Shown here in pieces: positions 18,806 to 27,967 of a stretch of 64,000 bases of DNA (the stretch's first letter is position 1; every line of letters begins with the position of its first letter). Origin of the DNA: Oryzomonas sagensis (GTDB lineage: Bacteria > Desulfobacterota > Desulfuromonadia > Geobacterales > Pseudopelobacteraceae); NCBI RefSeq assembly GCF_008802355.1, contig NZ_VZRA01000002.1, forward strand, positions 529,642 to 593,641, given 5' to 3'. The notes under the pieces were generated by a model. The model was not told where the DNA came from and made no database searches. It was given only the letters and a program-made list of their open reading frames with translations. The translations under genes and the position numbers were made by a program.

Positions 18806-19210
18806 CTACCCTTCGGCCAGCTCTTTCAGCGTGACCTTGTCAAGGATGCCCCGGACCTGGGATTGTACGTTCATCCATACCGGGTGCACGTTGCAACTGC
18901 TGCTGCGATCGCAATCTATTCCGTTGATGACGCACCTGTTGGGAATGATCGGGCCCTCTACGGCCTCGACCACGTCCAGGAGGGTGATCTTGTCCGCCGT
19001 GCGGCCGAGGATAAAACCGCCGCCGGTGCCGCGGTATGATTTTACCAGCCCGATTTTGCTGAATTGCTGGAAAATTTTGGCAAGAAAGGTAGGGGGGACG
19101 TCAACTGCCGCCGCGATGTCGCTCAGCAGGCAGACTTGATCGGTAGGGCGGGATGCCAGATAGACAATGCCGCGAATTGCATATTCACCCTTGCGGGTAA
19201 GTTCCATCAT
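18806..19210 (-). CDS. Rrf2-family transcriptional regulator with three cysteines
   Basis: 134 residues. The winged-helix DNA-binding domain starts MMELTRKGEYAIRG, as in IscR, NsrR and RsrR. Three cysteines (spacing C-x6-C-x5-C) lie at about residues 95-109 in the position of the Fe-S ligands of IscR and NsrR, so redox, O2 or NO sensing through a cluster is likely. It lies directly upstream of cydAB on the same strand and probably controls it. Two adjacent ATGs are possible starts; the first has GAGG nine bases upstream. Confidence 0.9.
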   Translation of the reverse strand: MMELTRKGEYAIRGIVYLASRPTDQVCLLSDIAAAVDVPPTFLAKIFQQFSKIGLVKSYRGTGGGFILGRTADKITLLDVVEAVEGPIIPNRCVINGIDCDRSSSCNVHPVWMNVQSQVRGILDKVTLKELAEG

Positions 19211-19332
19211 GGGATACAACCTCAAGAAGACTTTTTTTATCTTTTTATGGGTTTTTCCGTTGTTTGTCAACAGAATTTTTTACGGTCATTCCGGCGGGGC
19301 TGCTCGTGCCCTGCGCGGCTGCCGAGTCGGGG

Positions 19333-20421
19333 TCAGCGACCGAGCATGATGCCCAGCTCTTCGGCGGTTTGCACGATCTCCCCGGTGGGGTCCACCAGCT
19401 TCAGGTCGCGGACGGCATCCTCTATGGGGACCGAGGTGATGGCGCGCCCCTTCAGGCAGGCCATGCGCCCGAACTCCCCGGCGGCCACCATCTGCACCGC
19501 CTTGGTGCCGAAGCGGCTCCCCAGGGCCCGGTCGAAGGTGGTGGGGGACCCGCCCCGTTGCAGATGCCCCAGCACGGTGACGCGCACATCCATATCCAGG
19601 CACTGTTCGATGCGCTTCGCCACGAACTGCCCGATGCCCCCCAGGCGTTCGATGGCCTGGCGTTCATCCGCCTCGTGGGCCACGACCCTGCTGCCGCCTG
19701 CCGGGAAGGCTCCCTCGGCGACCACGACGATGCTGAAACGGCTGCCGCGGGCCGAGCGGCTGGTGATGGCGGAGCAGATGCGGTCGATGTGAAAGGGGAT
19801 CTCCGGGATGAGGATGACGTCGGCGCCGCCGGCAATGCCCGATTCCAGGGCGATCCAGCCGGCATAGCGTCCCATGACCTCCAGGATCATCACCCGGTGA
19901 TGGCTCTCGGCGGTGGTGTGCAGCTTGTCCAGGGCGTCGGTTGCCGTTTCCAGGGCGGTGTTGTAGCCGAAGGTGAAATCGGTTTCCCGCAGGTCGTTGT
20001 CGATGGTCTTGGGCACCCCCACCACCGGCACCCCCTTTTTGCCCAGCTCCAGGGCGATCTTGAGGGAGCCCTCGCCCCCTACGGTCACCAGGGCGTCGAT
20101 ACCGAGGGTCTTGATGTTTGCGACGACCGCGTCGGAGCGATCGGCGTGAACGATGATACCGTCCTGTTCCACCGGATAGGAGAAGGGGTTGCCGCGGTTG
20201 GTGGTACCCAGGATGGTGCCGCCGCGGGGGAGGATGCCGCGCACGCTTTCCAGGGTGAGCGGCGCGCATTTATCGAGGTTCAGGAGGCCGTCGAAACCGT
20301 CCTCGATGCCGATAACCCGCCAGCCGTGGCCGATGATGGCGCTCTTGACCACGCCGCGGATGACGGCGTTCAAGCCGGGACAGTCGCCGCCGCCGGTCAG
20401 GATGCCAATGGTTTGCGTCAT
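19333..20421 (-). CDS. pfkA: 6-phosphofructokinase, group III type
   Basis: 362 residues. Phosphorylates fructose-6-phosphate in glycolysis. Active-site motifs are GGDCPGLN (about 10-17), GGEGS (about 104) and PKTIDND (about 125). The first selectivity position is Gly, as in ATP enzymes, while the second is Lys, as in PPi enzymes. This Gly/Lys combination is known from group III enzymes such as the actinobacterial ATP-PFKs, so ATP is the likelier donor but PPi use cannot be excluded. The start ATG has GGGAGG upstream. The whole gap to tatC is a repeat element. Confidence 0.92.
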   Translation of the reverse strand: MTQTIGILTGGGDCPGLNAVIRGVVKSAIIGHGWRVIGIEDGFDGLLNLDKCAPLTLESVRGILPRGGTILGTTNRGNPFSYPVEQDGIIVHADRSDAVVANIKTLGIDALVTVGGEGSLKIALELGKKGVPVVGVPKTIDNDLRETDFTFGYNTALETATDALDKLHTTAESHHRVMILEVMGRYAGWIALESGIAGGADVILIPEIPFHIDRICSAITSRSARGSRFSIVVVAEGAFPAGGSRVVAHEADERQAIERLGGIGQFVAKRIEQCLDMDVRVTVLGHLQRGGSPTTFDRALGSRFGTKAVQMVAAGEFGRMACLKGRAITSVPIEDAVRDLKLVDPTGEIVQTAEELGIMLGR

Positions 20422-20436
20422 GGGGAACCTCCCGGC

Positions 20437-20556
20437 AGGTTGTTGAAAAACAGCCATCTCGCCGCCTCCTCGAAAGTCCCTTTGTGCGGCGTAGCGCTGC
20501 TACGCCTCCGCGGGACTTCCTCCGGGGGCGACGATCTGACTGTTTTTGAACAACCT
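20437..20556. repeat. Inverted-repeat element, copy 1 (tatC-pfkA gap)
   Basis: About 120 bases bounded by 18-base imperfect inverted ends (AGGTTGTTGAAAAACAGC and its near complement, 16 of 18). An inner hairpin GCGTAG-CGCTG-CTACGC is present. The element fills almost the whole gap between tatC and pfkA and ends beside the pfkA ribosome site. A related copy lies at 25477-25677. Confidence 0.75.
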
Positions 20557-20558
20557 GG

Positions 20559-21416
20559 TTAGATTGTTTCACCCTCCGGCTCGGGCGGGGCGGTCACCTT
20601 CTTCTTGCCGAAGATGAGGGCCACCCAGATGCTGATCTCGTACATCATGTACATGGGAAGCATAATGACGAACATGGTGATCAGGTCGGCGTGGAAGGCG
20701 GCTACGATAGCGCTGGCCAGGAGGGCGTATTTGCGCTTGGGGGCCAGAATTTTGTAACTGACGATGCCGAAGCGGGACAGGATCAGGGTCAGGATCGGGA
20801 GTTCGAAGATCAGGCCGAAAATCAGGATGAGCCGCAGGCAGAAGTTGATGTAGGCACTGATGTTGAACCAGCTCTGCAACCCTTCGGCCTCGTAGGAGAG
20901 GGAGAAGTTGATGATGACCGGCCAGATCACGATGAGGAAGAACAGGGCGCCGACGCAAAAGGTTATCGTGGCTGCGGTGATGAAGGGGATCACCATGCGC
21001 CGTTCCTTGCGGGTGAGCCCCGGCGCGATGAACATCCAGAGTTGCAGGAAGACCACCGGCAGGACCAGCACGAACCCGAGCAGCATGGAGATCTTGCACT
21101 GGATGAAGAACGGCTCCAGGGGGGCGCTGTAGTTGAGCGGGCGTTTCTTCTCCGGGGCGTTGATCTCCTGGTCCAGCTTGTAGCGGGTATAGAGTTGGGG
21201 GGCGCGTTCCTTGACCTTGGCATAGACCATCTTCTTGATCTCGGTCAGGTAGGTCTTGCCGGTCAGGGGCTTTTCCACGAAGGTGAGGACCGGGCCGGAG
21301 AAATTCCAGGCCACGCCCATGCCGATAACCACGGCGACGACGATGATTACCAGCCGCTTGCGCAGTTCAACCAGATGTTCAATAAAGGGGGCAACTTTTT
21401 CTTTGTCATCGCTCAT
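20559..21416 (-). CDS. tatC: Twin-arginine translocase subunit TatC
   Basis: 285 residues with six transmembrane helices. It is the receptor for twin-arginine signal peptides. The N-terminal cytoplasmic FIEHLVELRKRL motif with the essential Glu is present. Loop 1 between TM1 and TM2 is longer than usual (about 70 residues with a Lys/Glu-rich segment). The ATG at 21416 is preferred over an in-frame GTG six codons upstream because AGGAAAG precedes it. tatA lies 96 bases upstream on the same strand. Confidence 0.95.
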   Translation of the reverse strand: MSDDKEKVAPFIEHLVELRKRLVIIVVAVVIGMGVAWNFSGPVLTFVEKPLTGKTYLTEIKKMVYAKVKERAPQLYTRYKLDQEINAPEKKRPLNYSAPLEPFFIQCKISMLLGFVLVLPVVFLQLWMFIAPGLTRKERRMVIPFITAATITFCVGALFFLIVIWPVIINFSLSYEAEGLQSWFNISAYINFCLRLILIFGLIFELPILTLILSRFGIVSYKILAPKRKYALLASAIVAAFHADLITMFVIMLPMYMMYEISIWVALIFGKKKVTAPPEPEGETI

Positions 21417-21512
21417 GGGGTTCTTTCCTACCACAGGGCCACGCGGTTGCGCAACCGCTTTTTGCCGGGCGGGCCGGGCGTCAGGCCGACCCGCGGATGC
21501 CGGTAAACCTGG

Positions 21513-21686
21513 TTACGACTCTTTCTGGGGGGGAAGCTCGGCGGTATCCTTGCCGTCGGCGGCCTTCCTGAAGTTGCTGATGGCCTTGCCGAAGGAAGTG
21601 CCGATTTGCGGCAGTTTCCCCACGCCGAATACCAGCATCACGATGGCCGCGATAATAATCAATTCCGGGGTGCCAAAACCAAACAT
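21513..21686 (-). CDS. tatA: Twin-arginine translocase subunit TatA/TatE
   Basis: 57 residues. One N-terminal transmembrane helix (TPELIIIAAIVMLVFGVGKLP) is followed by the amphipathic helix with the FGKAISNFRKA motif and a short acidic tail. It oligomerises to form the Tat pore. The start MFGFGTPEL has GGAGA upstream; an in-frame upstream extension is not supported. Same operon as tatC. Confidence 0.92.
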   Translation of the reverse strand: MFGFGTPELIIIAAIVMLVFGVGKLPQIGTSFGKAISNFRKAADGKDTAELPPQKES

Positions 21687-21980
21687 AATCTGTGATCTCC
21701 TTTGTATCGGTTCATTACGGCGCAGAAGGCCCCTGGAGAAAGGAGGAATAGCTCCATGGGCCTTCGTGCTGCACGGATTTTTCCGGGGCGGCGGCCTTGT
21801 CCCCGGTTGGGCGGACGCCTCTGTCGCCCCTGTTGAACGGTGTGGATTATTGAGCAAAGCGCTAGTGCAAAACGCGGCAATGTTATACGAAGGGCATCCG
21901 CAAATCAAGCGGCATTGTCGGCGCATTCAGACCTTGAGGGGCGGTAGCGCCCATGACCAGCCGGAGCGGTAACCGCGGGA
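21687..21980. other. Intergenic region rnr-tatA
   Basis: Nearly 300 bases without a convincing gene. It should carry the tatAC promoter on the minus strand. A GC-rich inverted stretch (GGGGCGG...) is visible in the middle, but no T-tract terminator was found. Nothing else is recognised. Confidence 0.4.
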
Positions 21981-24293
21981 TCAGCGCCGTTTCCTGCCGC
22001 TCCGGCCTTTTCCCTTGCCCGTGCCCGTGCCGGGCGCAGCCCCCTTGGGTTCTGCGCCGACGCCCCGTTTGGGGCCGCTCACCCGTTTGCCTTTGATCGG
22101 TATCCGCGGGTACTCCTCGGCCGGCCCGGCGCCGGCCGTGACCTTGGGCGGCGCGGAGGGGGTGTGGGCCGCCAGGGTGAACTCGATGCGCCGGGTGGCC
22201 GGGGTGACCGCCGCCACCGTGACCCGCGCCTTGTCGCCGATGCGGAAGACGCGCCGCAGCCGGTTGCCCACCAGGGAGTGCTGCTTCTCCTGAAAGGTGT
22301 ACAGGTCGTCGTCCAGGGTGGAGATGTGCACCAGCCCCTCCACGAACAACTCCTCCAACTCCACGAAAAAGCCGAAGCCGGTCACCCCGGTGATATAGCC
22401 GTCGAACTCCTCGCCCAGATGCTGTTGCATGTACTGGACCTTCTTCATCTCCACCACGTCCCGCTCGGCCTCCATGGCCACCCGTTCCCGCTTGCTGGTA
22501 TGCTCGGCCGTCTCGCCCAGGTGTTCGGTGGCGATGGCGAGCTGTTTGCCGCGGCGCTTGTCCTCTTTCTTCTCGTCCAGGGCCAGGATCGCCTTGAGGA
22601 TGCGGTGCACCACCAGGTCGGGGTAGCGCCGGATGGGGGAGGTGAAGTGGCAGTAGCAGGGGGAGGCCAGGCCGAAATGCCCCAGGTTCTCGGCGGCGTA
22701 GCGGGCCTGCTTCATGCAGCGCAGCAGGGCGTAGTTGAGCATGCGCTCCTCGGGCCGCCCCTCGGCCTGGGCCAAAAGGCGCTGCAACTCGGCGGGGTTG
22801 ACCCGGTCCTCCACCAGGGCGAACTCGTAGCCGAACCCGTAGATGAACTCCTGGAAGTCGTGGAGCTTGGCCGGGTCCGGGTTCTCGTGGATGCGGTAGA
22901 GGAACGGGAGCTCCCGGGAGGTGACGAAGGCGGCCACCGCCTCGTTGGCCGCCAGCATGAACTCCTCGATCAACTGGTGGGCCAGGTTGCGTTCGGCCCG
23001 GACGATCCCCTCGGTCCTGCCGGTCAGGCCGATGATGATCTCCGGCTCGGGCAGGTCGAAGTCGATGCTCCCTCGCTTCTTGCGCATGGCCATCAGGATC
23101 AGGGCCAACTCCTTCATCTCGCCCAGCATGGGGGCCAGGGGGCGATGCTTGTCCGTCACCTCCGGGTCGTTGTCCACGATGATCTGTTTGACGATGGTGT
23201 AGGTCAGGCGGGCGGTGCTCTTGATGACGCTGGGGTAGAAGGCGCTCTCCACCATGCGGCCGGTGGCGTCGAAGAGCATCTCGGCCGTCATGGTCAGGCG
23301 CTCCACCTGGGGGTTGAGGGAGCAGATGCCGTTGGAGAGCCGTTCGGGCAGCATGGGGATGCAGCGGTCCGGGAAGTAGACCGAGGTGCCGCGCAGGTAG
23401 GCCTCCCGGTCCAGGGGGCTGCCGGGCGTCACATAGGCGGAGACGTCGGCGATGGAGACCCACAACCGGAAATTGCCCCCCTCACGGCGCAGGGCGACGG
23501 CGTCGTCGAAGTCCCGGGCCGTCTCGCCGTCGATGGTGACGGTGGTCATGCCCCGCAGGTCCACGCGCCCCTTCAACTCCCCTTTGCTCACCGCCTCGGG
23601 TACGGCGTCGGCCTCGGCCAGCACGTCCGGGCCGAACTCATGGGGCAGGTCGAAGCGGCGGATGACCGACTGGACCTCCACCTCCGGGTCGTCGGGCCAT
23701 CCCAGGATCTCCACGATGCGCCCCTCGGCCGGCCGGCCGCCGATCGGGTAGGCGGTCAGTTCGGCCACCACCTGCTGGCCGTCCTCGGCCCTGCCGCGCC
23801 CCTTGGGGGGGATGACGACCGCCAGGTTGAGGCGCTGGTCGTCGGAGATGACCACCGCGCCGCGGCGGCTCTCCTCGAAACGTCCCACGATCCGGGTGGT
23901 GGCCCGTTCCACCACGTTCACGATCCGCCCGTCCAGCTTGCTGCCGCCCATGCGGCTCTGATTGGCGGTTGCCTCCACCAGGTCGCCGTGCAGGGCATTT
24001 TTCATGAACTTGGCCGGGATGAAGATATCCTCGCCGCCCTCCTCGGGCGCAACGAAGCCGTAGCCGTCGCGGTGGACCGAAATCCGGCCGCGCACGGTTT
24101 TAACCTGGCCCGGCAGGACGTAGCTGTTGCCCCGCAGGCGGGTCACCTCGCCGTTATCCGCCATCTCCTCCAGCAGGTTCTTCAGTTCGCGCTTCAGGTG
24201 GCGGCCGCCGAAGTCGCGCAGCAGGGTCGAGAAAAGGACCGCCCCCCCGTATTCCTTGAGGAGCGCCAGAATTTGTTTTTTTGAAACCGTCAT
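21981..24293 (-). CDS. rnr: Ribonuclease R
   Basis: 770 residues. A processive 3'-5' exoribonuclease for structured RNA. Order: N-terminal winged helix, cold-shock domains (RISVHRDGYGFVAPEE), the RNB catalytic domain with acidic cluster in DGETARDFDDAVAL, and the conserved FTSPIRRYPDL segment. A C-terminal S1 domain (EEFDGYITGVTGFGFFVEL) is followed by a Lys/Arg/Gly-rich basic tail of about 45 residues. The start lies in a short AT-rich promoter region, divergent from the oxidoreductase at 24502. Confidence 0.96.
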   Translation of the reverse strand: MTVSKKQILALLKEYGGAVLFSTLLRDFGGRHLKRELKNLLEEMADNGEVTRLRGNSYVLPGQVKTVRGRISVHRDGYGFVAPEEGGEDIFIPAKFMKNALHGDLVEATANQSRMGGSKLDGRIVNVVERATTRIVGRFEESRRGAVVISDDQRLNLAVVIPPKGRGRAEDGQQVVAELTAYPIGGRPAEGRIVEILGWPDDPEVEVQSVIRRFDLPHEFGPDVLAEADAVPEAVSKGELKGRVDLRGMTTVTIDGETARDFDDAVALRREGGNFRLWVSIADVSAYVTPGSPLDREAYLRGTSVYFPDRCIPMLPERLSNGICSLNPQVERLTMTAEMLFDATGRMVESAFYPSVIKSTARLTYTIVKQIIVDNDPEVTDKHRPLAPMLGEMKELALILMAMRKKRGSIDFDLPEPEIIIGLTGRTEGIVRAERNLAHQLIEEFMLAANEAVAAFVTSRELPFLYRIHENPDPAKLHDFQEFIYGFGYEFALVEDRVNPAELQRLLAQAEGRPEERMLNYALLRCMKQARYAAENLGHFGLASPCYCHFTSPIRRYPDLVVHRILKAILALDEKKEDKRRGKQLAIATEHLGETAEHTSKRERVAMEAERDVVEMKKVQYMQQHLGEEFDGYITGVTGFGFFVELEELFVEGLVHISTLDDDLYTFQEKQHSLVGNRLRRVFRIGDKARVTVAAVTPATRRIEFTLAAHTPSAPPKVTAGAGPAEEYPRIPIKGKRVSGPKRGVGAEPKGAAPGTGTGKGKGRSGRKRR

Positions 24294-24501
24294 AAGTATA
24301 TCCCATCGTAGTGTGGTAGTTCGTGCGTTATGGGCCGCATGATATGCTTTTTTCCCGCAATTTGCGATACTTTCCTGCGGTTTACCCCCCGGGAACGTCG
24401 CTCTGCCCCACCAGCCCGCTCATTTTTTTCCTTCCCGGTCCGGCGGAGTGGGGTAGAATAGGGAGTATGAAATGACACGTTCAGGGAAAGGAGTGGATGG
24501 G

Positions 24502-25464
24502 ATGAAAGCGATACGCGTTGCTCAATTCGGGCCTCCCGAGGTCCTGGCGCTGCACGAGGTGGCCGACCTGGAGCCGGGGCCGGGTCAGGTGGTGGTGACG
24601 GTCAAGGCTGCCGGGGTCAACCCGGTGGATACCTATATCCGTTCCGGCCTGTACCAACACGCCGCGGCACCCCCCTATACGCCGGGGATCGACGCCGCCG
24701 GGGTGATCGCGGCGGTGGGGCCGGAGGTGAAGCATCGCCGGGTGGGGGACCGGGTGTACGTGGCTTGGTCCGTCTCCGGCACCTACGGGGAGCAGGTGCT
24801 CTGCACCGAGTTCCAGACCCACCCCCTGCCCGAGGGGATCACCTTCGGCCAGGGGGCTGCCATCGGGGTCCCCTACGGCGCGGCCTATCGCGCCCTGTTC
24901 CAGCGGGCCCACGCCTGTGCCGGCGAAACGGTGCTGGTGCACGGCGCCAGCGGCGGGGTGGGGCTCGGCGCGGTGCAGCTCGCCCGGGCCGCCGGGTTGC
25001 GCGTGATCGGCACAGCCGGCACCGAGCAGGGGCGGGCGCTGGTGCAGGCCCAGGGAGCCCACCAGGTGCTAAATCACCACGAGCCGGGCTATCTGGACAA
25101 ACTGGCCGACCTGACCTGCGGTAAAGGTGTGGATGTGATCCTGGAGATGCTGGCCAACGTGAACCTGGCCAAGGACCTGACGGCGCTGGCCACGGGCGGC
25201 CGGGTCGCGGTGATCGGCAGCCGGGGCCGGATCGAGATCGACCCGCGGGACGCCATGGGGCGGGAGGCCTCGATTCTGGGCGTCACCCTGTATAACGCCA
25301 CGCCCCAGGACCTGGCCTCCATGCATGCAGCATTCGTGGCCGGCCTGGAAAACGGCACCCTGCGGCCGGTGGTGAGCAGGGAACTCCCCCTGGCCGAGGC
25401 GGCGGCGGCCCATCATGCCGTCATGGAGGCCAGCACCTTGGGCAAGATCGTGCTGATCCCCTGA
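24502..25464 (+). CDS. NADPH:quinone reductase / zeta-crystallin-like oxidoreductase
   Basis: 320 residues of the zinc-free medium-chain dehydrogenase type. The GroES-like N-terminal half has AAGVNPVDTYIRSGLY, and the Rossmann half has HGASGGVGLGAVQLARAAG. No catalytic or structural zinc cysteines are present, which fits QOR rather than alcohol dehydrogenase. It would reduce quinones with NADPH in the cytoplasm; the true substrate is unknown. The start MKAIRV has GGAG eight bases upstream and is the family start. The gene is followed by repeat element copy 2. Confidence 0.88.
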   Translation: MKAIRVAQFGPPEVLALHEVADLEPGPGQVVVTVKAAGVNPVDTYIRSGLYQHAAAPPYTPGIDAAGVIAAVGPEVKHRRVGDRVYVAWSVSGTYGEQVLCTEFQTHPLPEGITFGQGAAIGVPYGAAYRALFQRAHACAGETVLVHGASGGVGLGAVQLARAAGLRVIGTAGTEQGRALVQAQGAHQVLNHHEPGYLDKLADLTCGKGVDVILEMLANVNLAKDLTALATGGRVAVIGSRGRIEIDPRDAMGREASILGVTLYNATPQDLASMHAAFVAGLENGTLRPVVSRELPLAEAAAAHHAVMEASTLGKIVLIP

Positions 25465-25476
25465 CACAAGTTTAAG

Positions 25477-25677
25477 AGGTTGTTGAAAAACAGCCATCAG
25501 GCCTTCGTCCTCAAAAGCCCTTTCGTGCGGCGTAGCGCCCCTCATCCTATCCTTCTCCCCCGGGGAGAAGGGATACCGTTACCCTCTCCCTCCGGGAGAG
25601 GGTGGCCAAAGGCCGGGTGAGGGCCTCCTCATGGCTTGTCTCGCGGGTGCGACGCTCTGACTATTTTTGAACAACCT
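25477..25677. repeat. Inverted-repeat element, copy 2, with nested insertion
   Basis: The ends match copy 1 at 20437-20556 (AGGTTGTTGAAAAACAGCCA on the left, TTTTTGAACAACCT on the right). The shared inner segment, CCCTTTnGTGCGGCGTAGCG, is interrupted by a different element of about 90 bases. It occupies most of the gap between the oxidoreductase and msrA. Confidence 0.72.
25538..25626. repeat. Nested MITE-like palindromic element
   Basis: It lies inside repeat copy 2. The ends CCCTCATCC and GGGTGAGGG are roughly inverted. Two inner hairpins are visible, CTTCTCCCCC/GGGGAGAAG and CCCTCTCCC/GGGAGAGGG. It looks like the widespread CCCTCTCCC-type intergenic palindromes. Confidence 0.6.
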
Positions 25678-25741
25678 GAGTGTTTCGATAGCTCTTAGAA
25701 GATGAATGGAATGAAACGGGGCGGCCGGAGGGGAGGGGGCG

Positions 25742-26209
25742 TCAGAACCCGCAGCCGCCCCCCTGCTTCTGATGGTACTTCTGGTGGTACGCCTCCGCTT
25801 CCCAGAAGGTGGTGGCGGGGACGATCTCGGTCACGATCCTGCGGCGCAGCCTGCCCGAAAGGTCGAGGCGCTCCAAGGCAGCCTCGGCGGCCTGGCGCTG
25901 TTCCTCGGAATGGTAGAAGATGGCCGAGCGGTACTGATCGCCCACGTCCGGCCCCTGGCGGTTCACCTGGGTCGGGTCGTGGCACTCCCAGAACAGGTCC
26001 AGGAGCCGGTCGTAGGTTGTCAATTGGGGATCGAAGGTGATCTCCACCGCCTCGGCATGGCCGGTGGCATGGCTGCACACATCGCCATAGGTAGGGTTTT
26101 CGGTGCGGCCGCCCGTATAGCCGACCCTGGTGGCCACGACGCCGGGCGCACCCATGAAGGCGTCTTCCACGCCCCAGAAACAGCCGGCGGCAAAGGTTGC
26201 TTTCTCCAT
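25742..26209 (-). CDS. msrA: Peptide methionine sulfoxide reductase MsrA
   Basis: 155 residues. Reduces methionine-S-sulfoxide in proteins. The catalytic Cys10 is in AGCFWGVED and the substrate pocket residues are in the GYTGG, TGHAEAV and WECHDPT segments. A C-terminal cysteine in GGGCGF probably resolves the disulfide. Length is close to the bacterial short form. It lies 50 bases after yebC on the same strand, so co-transcription with yebC is likely. Confidence 0.95.
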   Translation of the reverse strand: MEKATFAAGCFWGVEDAFMGAPGVVATRVGYTGGRTENPTYGDVCSHATGHAEAVEITFDPQLTTYDRLLDLFWECHDPTQVNRQGPDVGDQYRSAIFYHSEEQRQAAEAALERLDLSGRLRRRIVTEIVPATTFWEAEAYHQKYHQKQGGGCGF

Positions 26210-26259
26210 GCGGGCCTCCCAAAAGAAAAGGGGGCCGAAGCCCCCTTGATTGTCTCTGT

Positions 26260-27006
26260 CTACATATCCAGCTTTTCCATCTCTTCCGCCGAGATGTCGA
26301 AGTTGGCGTACACGTTCTGCACGTCGTCGTTGTCCTCCAGCTTGTCCATCAGCTTGAGCATGGTTTCGGCGTGCCTCCCCTCCAACTCCACCTGGGTCTG
26401 GGGGATCATGGTGATCTCGGCGCTGACCATCTTGAAGCCCTTGGCCGCCAGGGCCTCCCTGACCTCGATGAACGAGCCCGGCTCGGTCATGACCTCGATC
26501 TGGTCGTCCTGCTCGGCCACGTCGTCCGCGCCCGCCTCGATGGCGGCCTCGAACAACTGCTCGAAATCCACCGAATTGTCATAGACGATCAGCCCTTTTT
26601 TGCTGAACATCCAGGCAACGCAGCCCGCCTCGCCCATGTTCCCGTTGTTCTTGGTGAAGATGCTGCGGATATCGGAGACGGAACGGTTGCGGTTGTCGGT
26701 CAGCACCTCCACTAGCACCGCCGCCCCGCCGGGGCCGTACCCCTCGTAGACGATCTCTTCGTAGGTAACCCCTTCCATCCCGCCGGTACCCTTCTTGATG
26801 GCCCGGTCGATGTTGTCCTTGGGCATATTCTCGGCCTTGGCCTTATCGACCGCGGTCCGCAGGCGCGGGTTACCGTTGGGGTCGCCGCCCCCCAGTTTGG
26901 CGGCAACGGAGATCTCCTTGATCAGCTTGGTGAATACCTTGCCCCTTTTGGCATCCGCTGCGCCCTTTTTGTGCTTGATGGTGCTCCATTTATTATGACC
27001 TGACAT
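26260..27006 (-). CDS. yebC: YebC/PmpR-family transcription or translation regulator
   Basis: 248 residues. The full family signature [20 protein letters not shown] is at the N terminus, followed by [12 protein letters not shown] and the acidic C-terminal domains. Members bind DNA in some bacteria and help ribosomes through proline stretches in others. The ATG is preferred over an in-frame GTG three codons upstream because GGAGTG is correctly spaced. In Geobacteraceae yebC often precedes ruvC; here msrA follows instead. Confidence 0.94.
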   Translation of the reverse strand: MSGHNKWSTIKHKKGAADAKRGKVFTKLIKEISVAAKLGGGDPNGNPRLRTAVDKAKAENMPKDNIDRAIKKGTGGMEGVTYEEIVYEGYGPGGAAVLVEVLTDNRNRSVSDIRSIFTKNNGNMGEAGCVAWMFSKKGLIVYDNSVDFEQLFEAAIEAGADDVAEQDDQIEVMTEPGSFIEVREALAAKGFKMVSAEITMIPQTQVELEGRHAETMLKLMDKLEDNDDVQNVYANFDISAEEMEKLDM

Positions 27007-27127
27007 CCTTCCCACTCCTTCGAAAAAATGTGGTGTAGCTTTTTTTGTTGCTATAAAAAGTGACAGACATTAGCATGGCGACCACGCTACTGTCCAGAGG
27101 GAAAAACTGCACAAAGGGGGCAAAAAT

Positions 27128-27505
27128 ATGATGACAATCATATGTTACCTCAGACGATTCGGGCTCCTGTCGCTTGTCACGGTGGCGCTTTTGGCCGGCT
27201 GCGCTGGGGTGGATTCCAACACCCGCGACGATGCCTCCACTCTTCCCCCGATCCTGACCCTGGACGAGGTCATCCGTCCGTACATTAAGATCGGCAGGAT
27301 TCAAATCACCCGCGAGGTGTTCAAAACCGACGCCCTGAACAATACCGACGTCTACGACTGGGGCACTGCGGCCCTGCGCCGGGAGGCGGCCAAGATGGGG
27401 GCGGATGCCATTATCTTCCCCGAGATCAACGGCTCCTATATCATGTCGGTTGTGATACCCTCAACCGAGTACCGCGCCACCGGGGTGGCGATCAAGTTCA
27501 AATAA
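27128..27505 (+). CDS. Small lipoprotein of unknown function
   Basis: 125 residues with a lipoprotein signal peptide (lipobox LLAGC at about residues 21-25). The mature part has an alternating beta/alpha pattern ending in a segment REAAKMGADAIIFPEI. That resembles the metal- or stress-linked YbjQ-type fold only vaguely, so no family is assigned. AAAGGGGG precedes two adjacent ATGs. Divergent from yebC, upstream of tRNA-Cys. Confidence 0.75.
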   Translation: MMTIICYLRRFGLLSLVTVALLAGCAGVDSNTRDDASTLPPILTLDEVIRPYIKIGRIQITREVFKTDALNNTDVYDWGTAALRREAAKMGADAIIFPEINGSYIMSVVIPSTEYRATGVAIKFK

Positions 27506-27557
27506 GGATTGACAGGCCTGAGCTAATTTTATATAAGAAACGTCCACATTTCATCGT

Positions 27558-27632
<75 letters not shown>

Positions 27633-27641
27633 AACAAATTC

Positions 27642-27674
27642 AAAGGGTTAGCCTGATCGGCTGGCCCTTTTTTT
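27642..27674 (+). terminator. Terminator of tRNA-Cys
   Basis: A 12-bp stem with G-U pairs (AAAGGG...CCCTTT outer part, 5-base loop) followed by a T-run, nine bases after the tRNA. Confidence 0.8.
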
Positions 27675-27768
27675 GTTTGTTGCGGGACGTTTTGTGGAAC
27701 AACAAAACCCCTGCCTGATGGTTGTAGCTTATCTGATTATTTGACGCTGTAGCAAAACGACACAAACC

Positions 27769-27930
27769 GAGGCATCTGGAACTATTCCGGGTGCCTTTTT
27801 TCGTGTGATAACGGGTTGTTTTGCAAGAGCGCCCGGAATGGTAATTTTATTAACATTTTTGGAATAGTGTTAATATTTTTAACATATTGATATTACAGTT
27901 GAATTGTGGATTTTTGTGGCGTAAATGTAT
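27769..27930 (+). repeat. Duplicated upstream element, copy 1
   Basis: It aligns in the same orientation with 36064-36205. Shared blocks are GAGGCAT, TGTGATAAC at 27804, CCCGGAATGGTAATTTT at 27833, and TAATATTTTTAACATA at 27871. Two palindromic motifs, GGTAA-N5-TTAAC (27840-27854) and GTTAA-N5-TTAAC (27869-27883), lie 29 bases apart. The element ends about 40 bases before the DUF2726 gene, which suggests a shared promoter or operator region. Confidence 0.7.
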
Positions 27931-27967
27931 TTCTAATAATTCTCAATTACCGATAACCGGATCATGC

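Noticed and set aside
22164-24284. 706-codon frame opposite rnr
   Set aside because: Antisense to a fully convincing RNase R gene; no recognisable domain.
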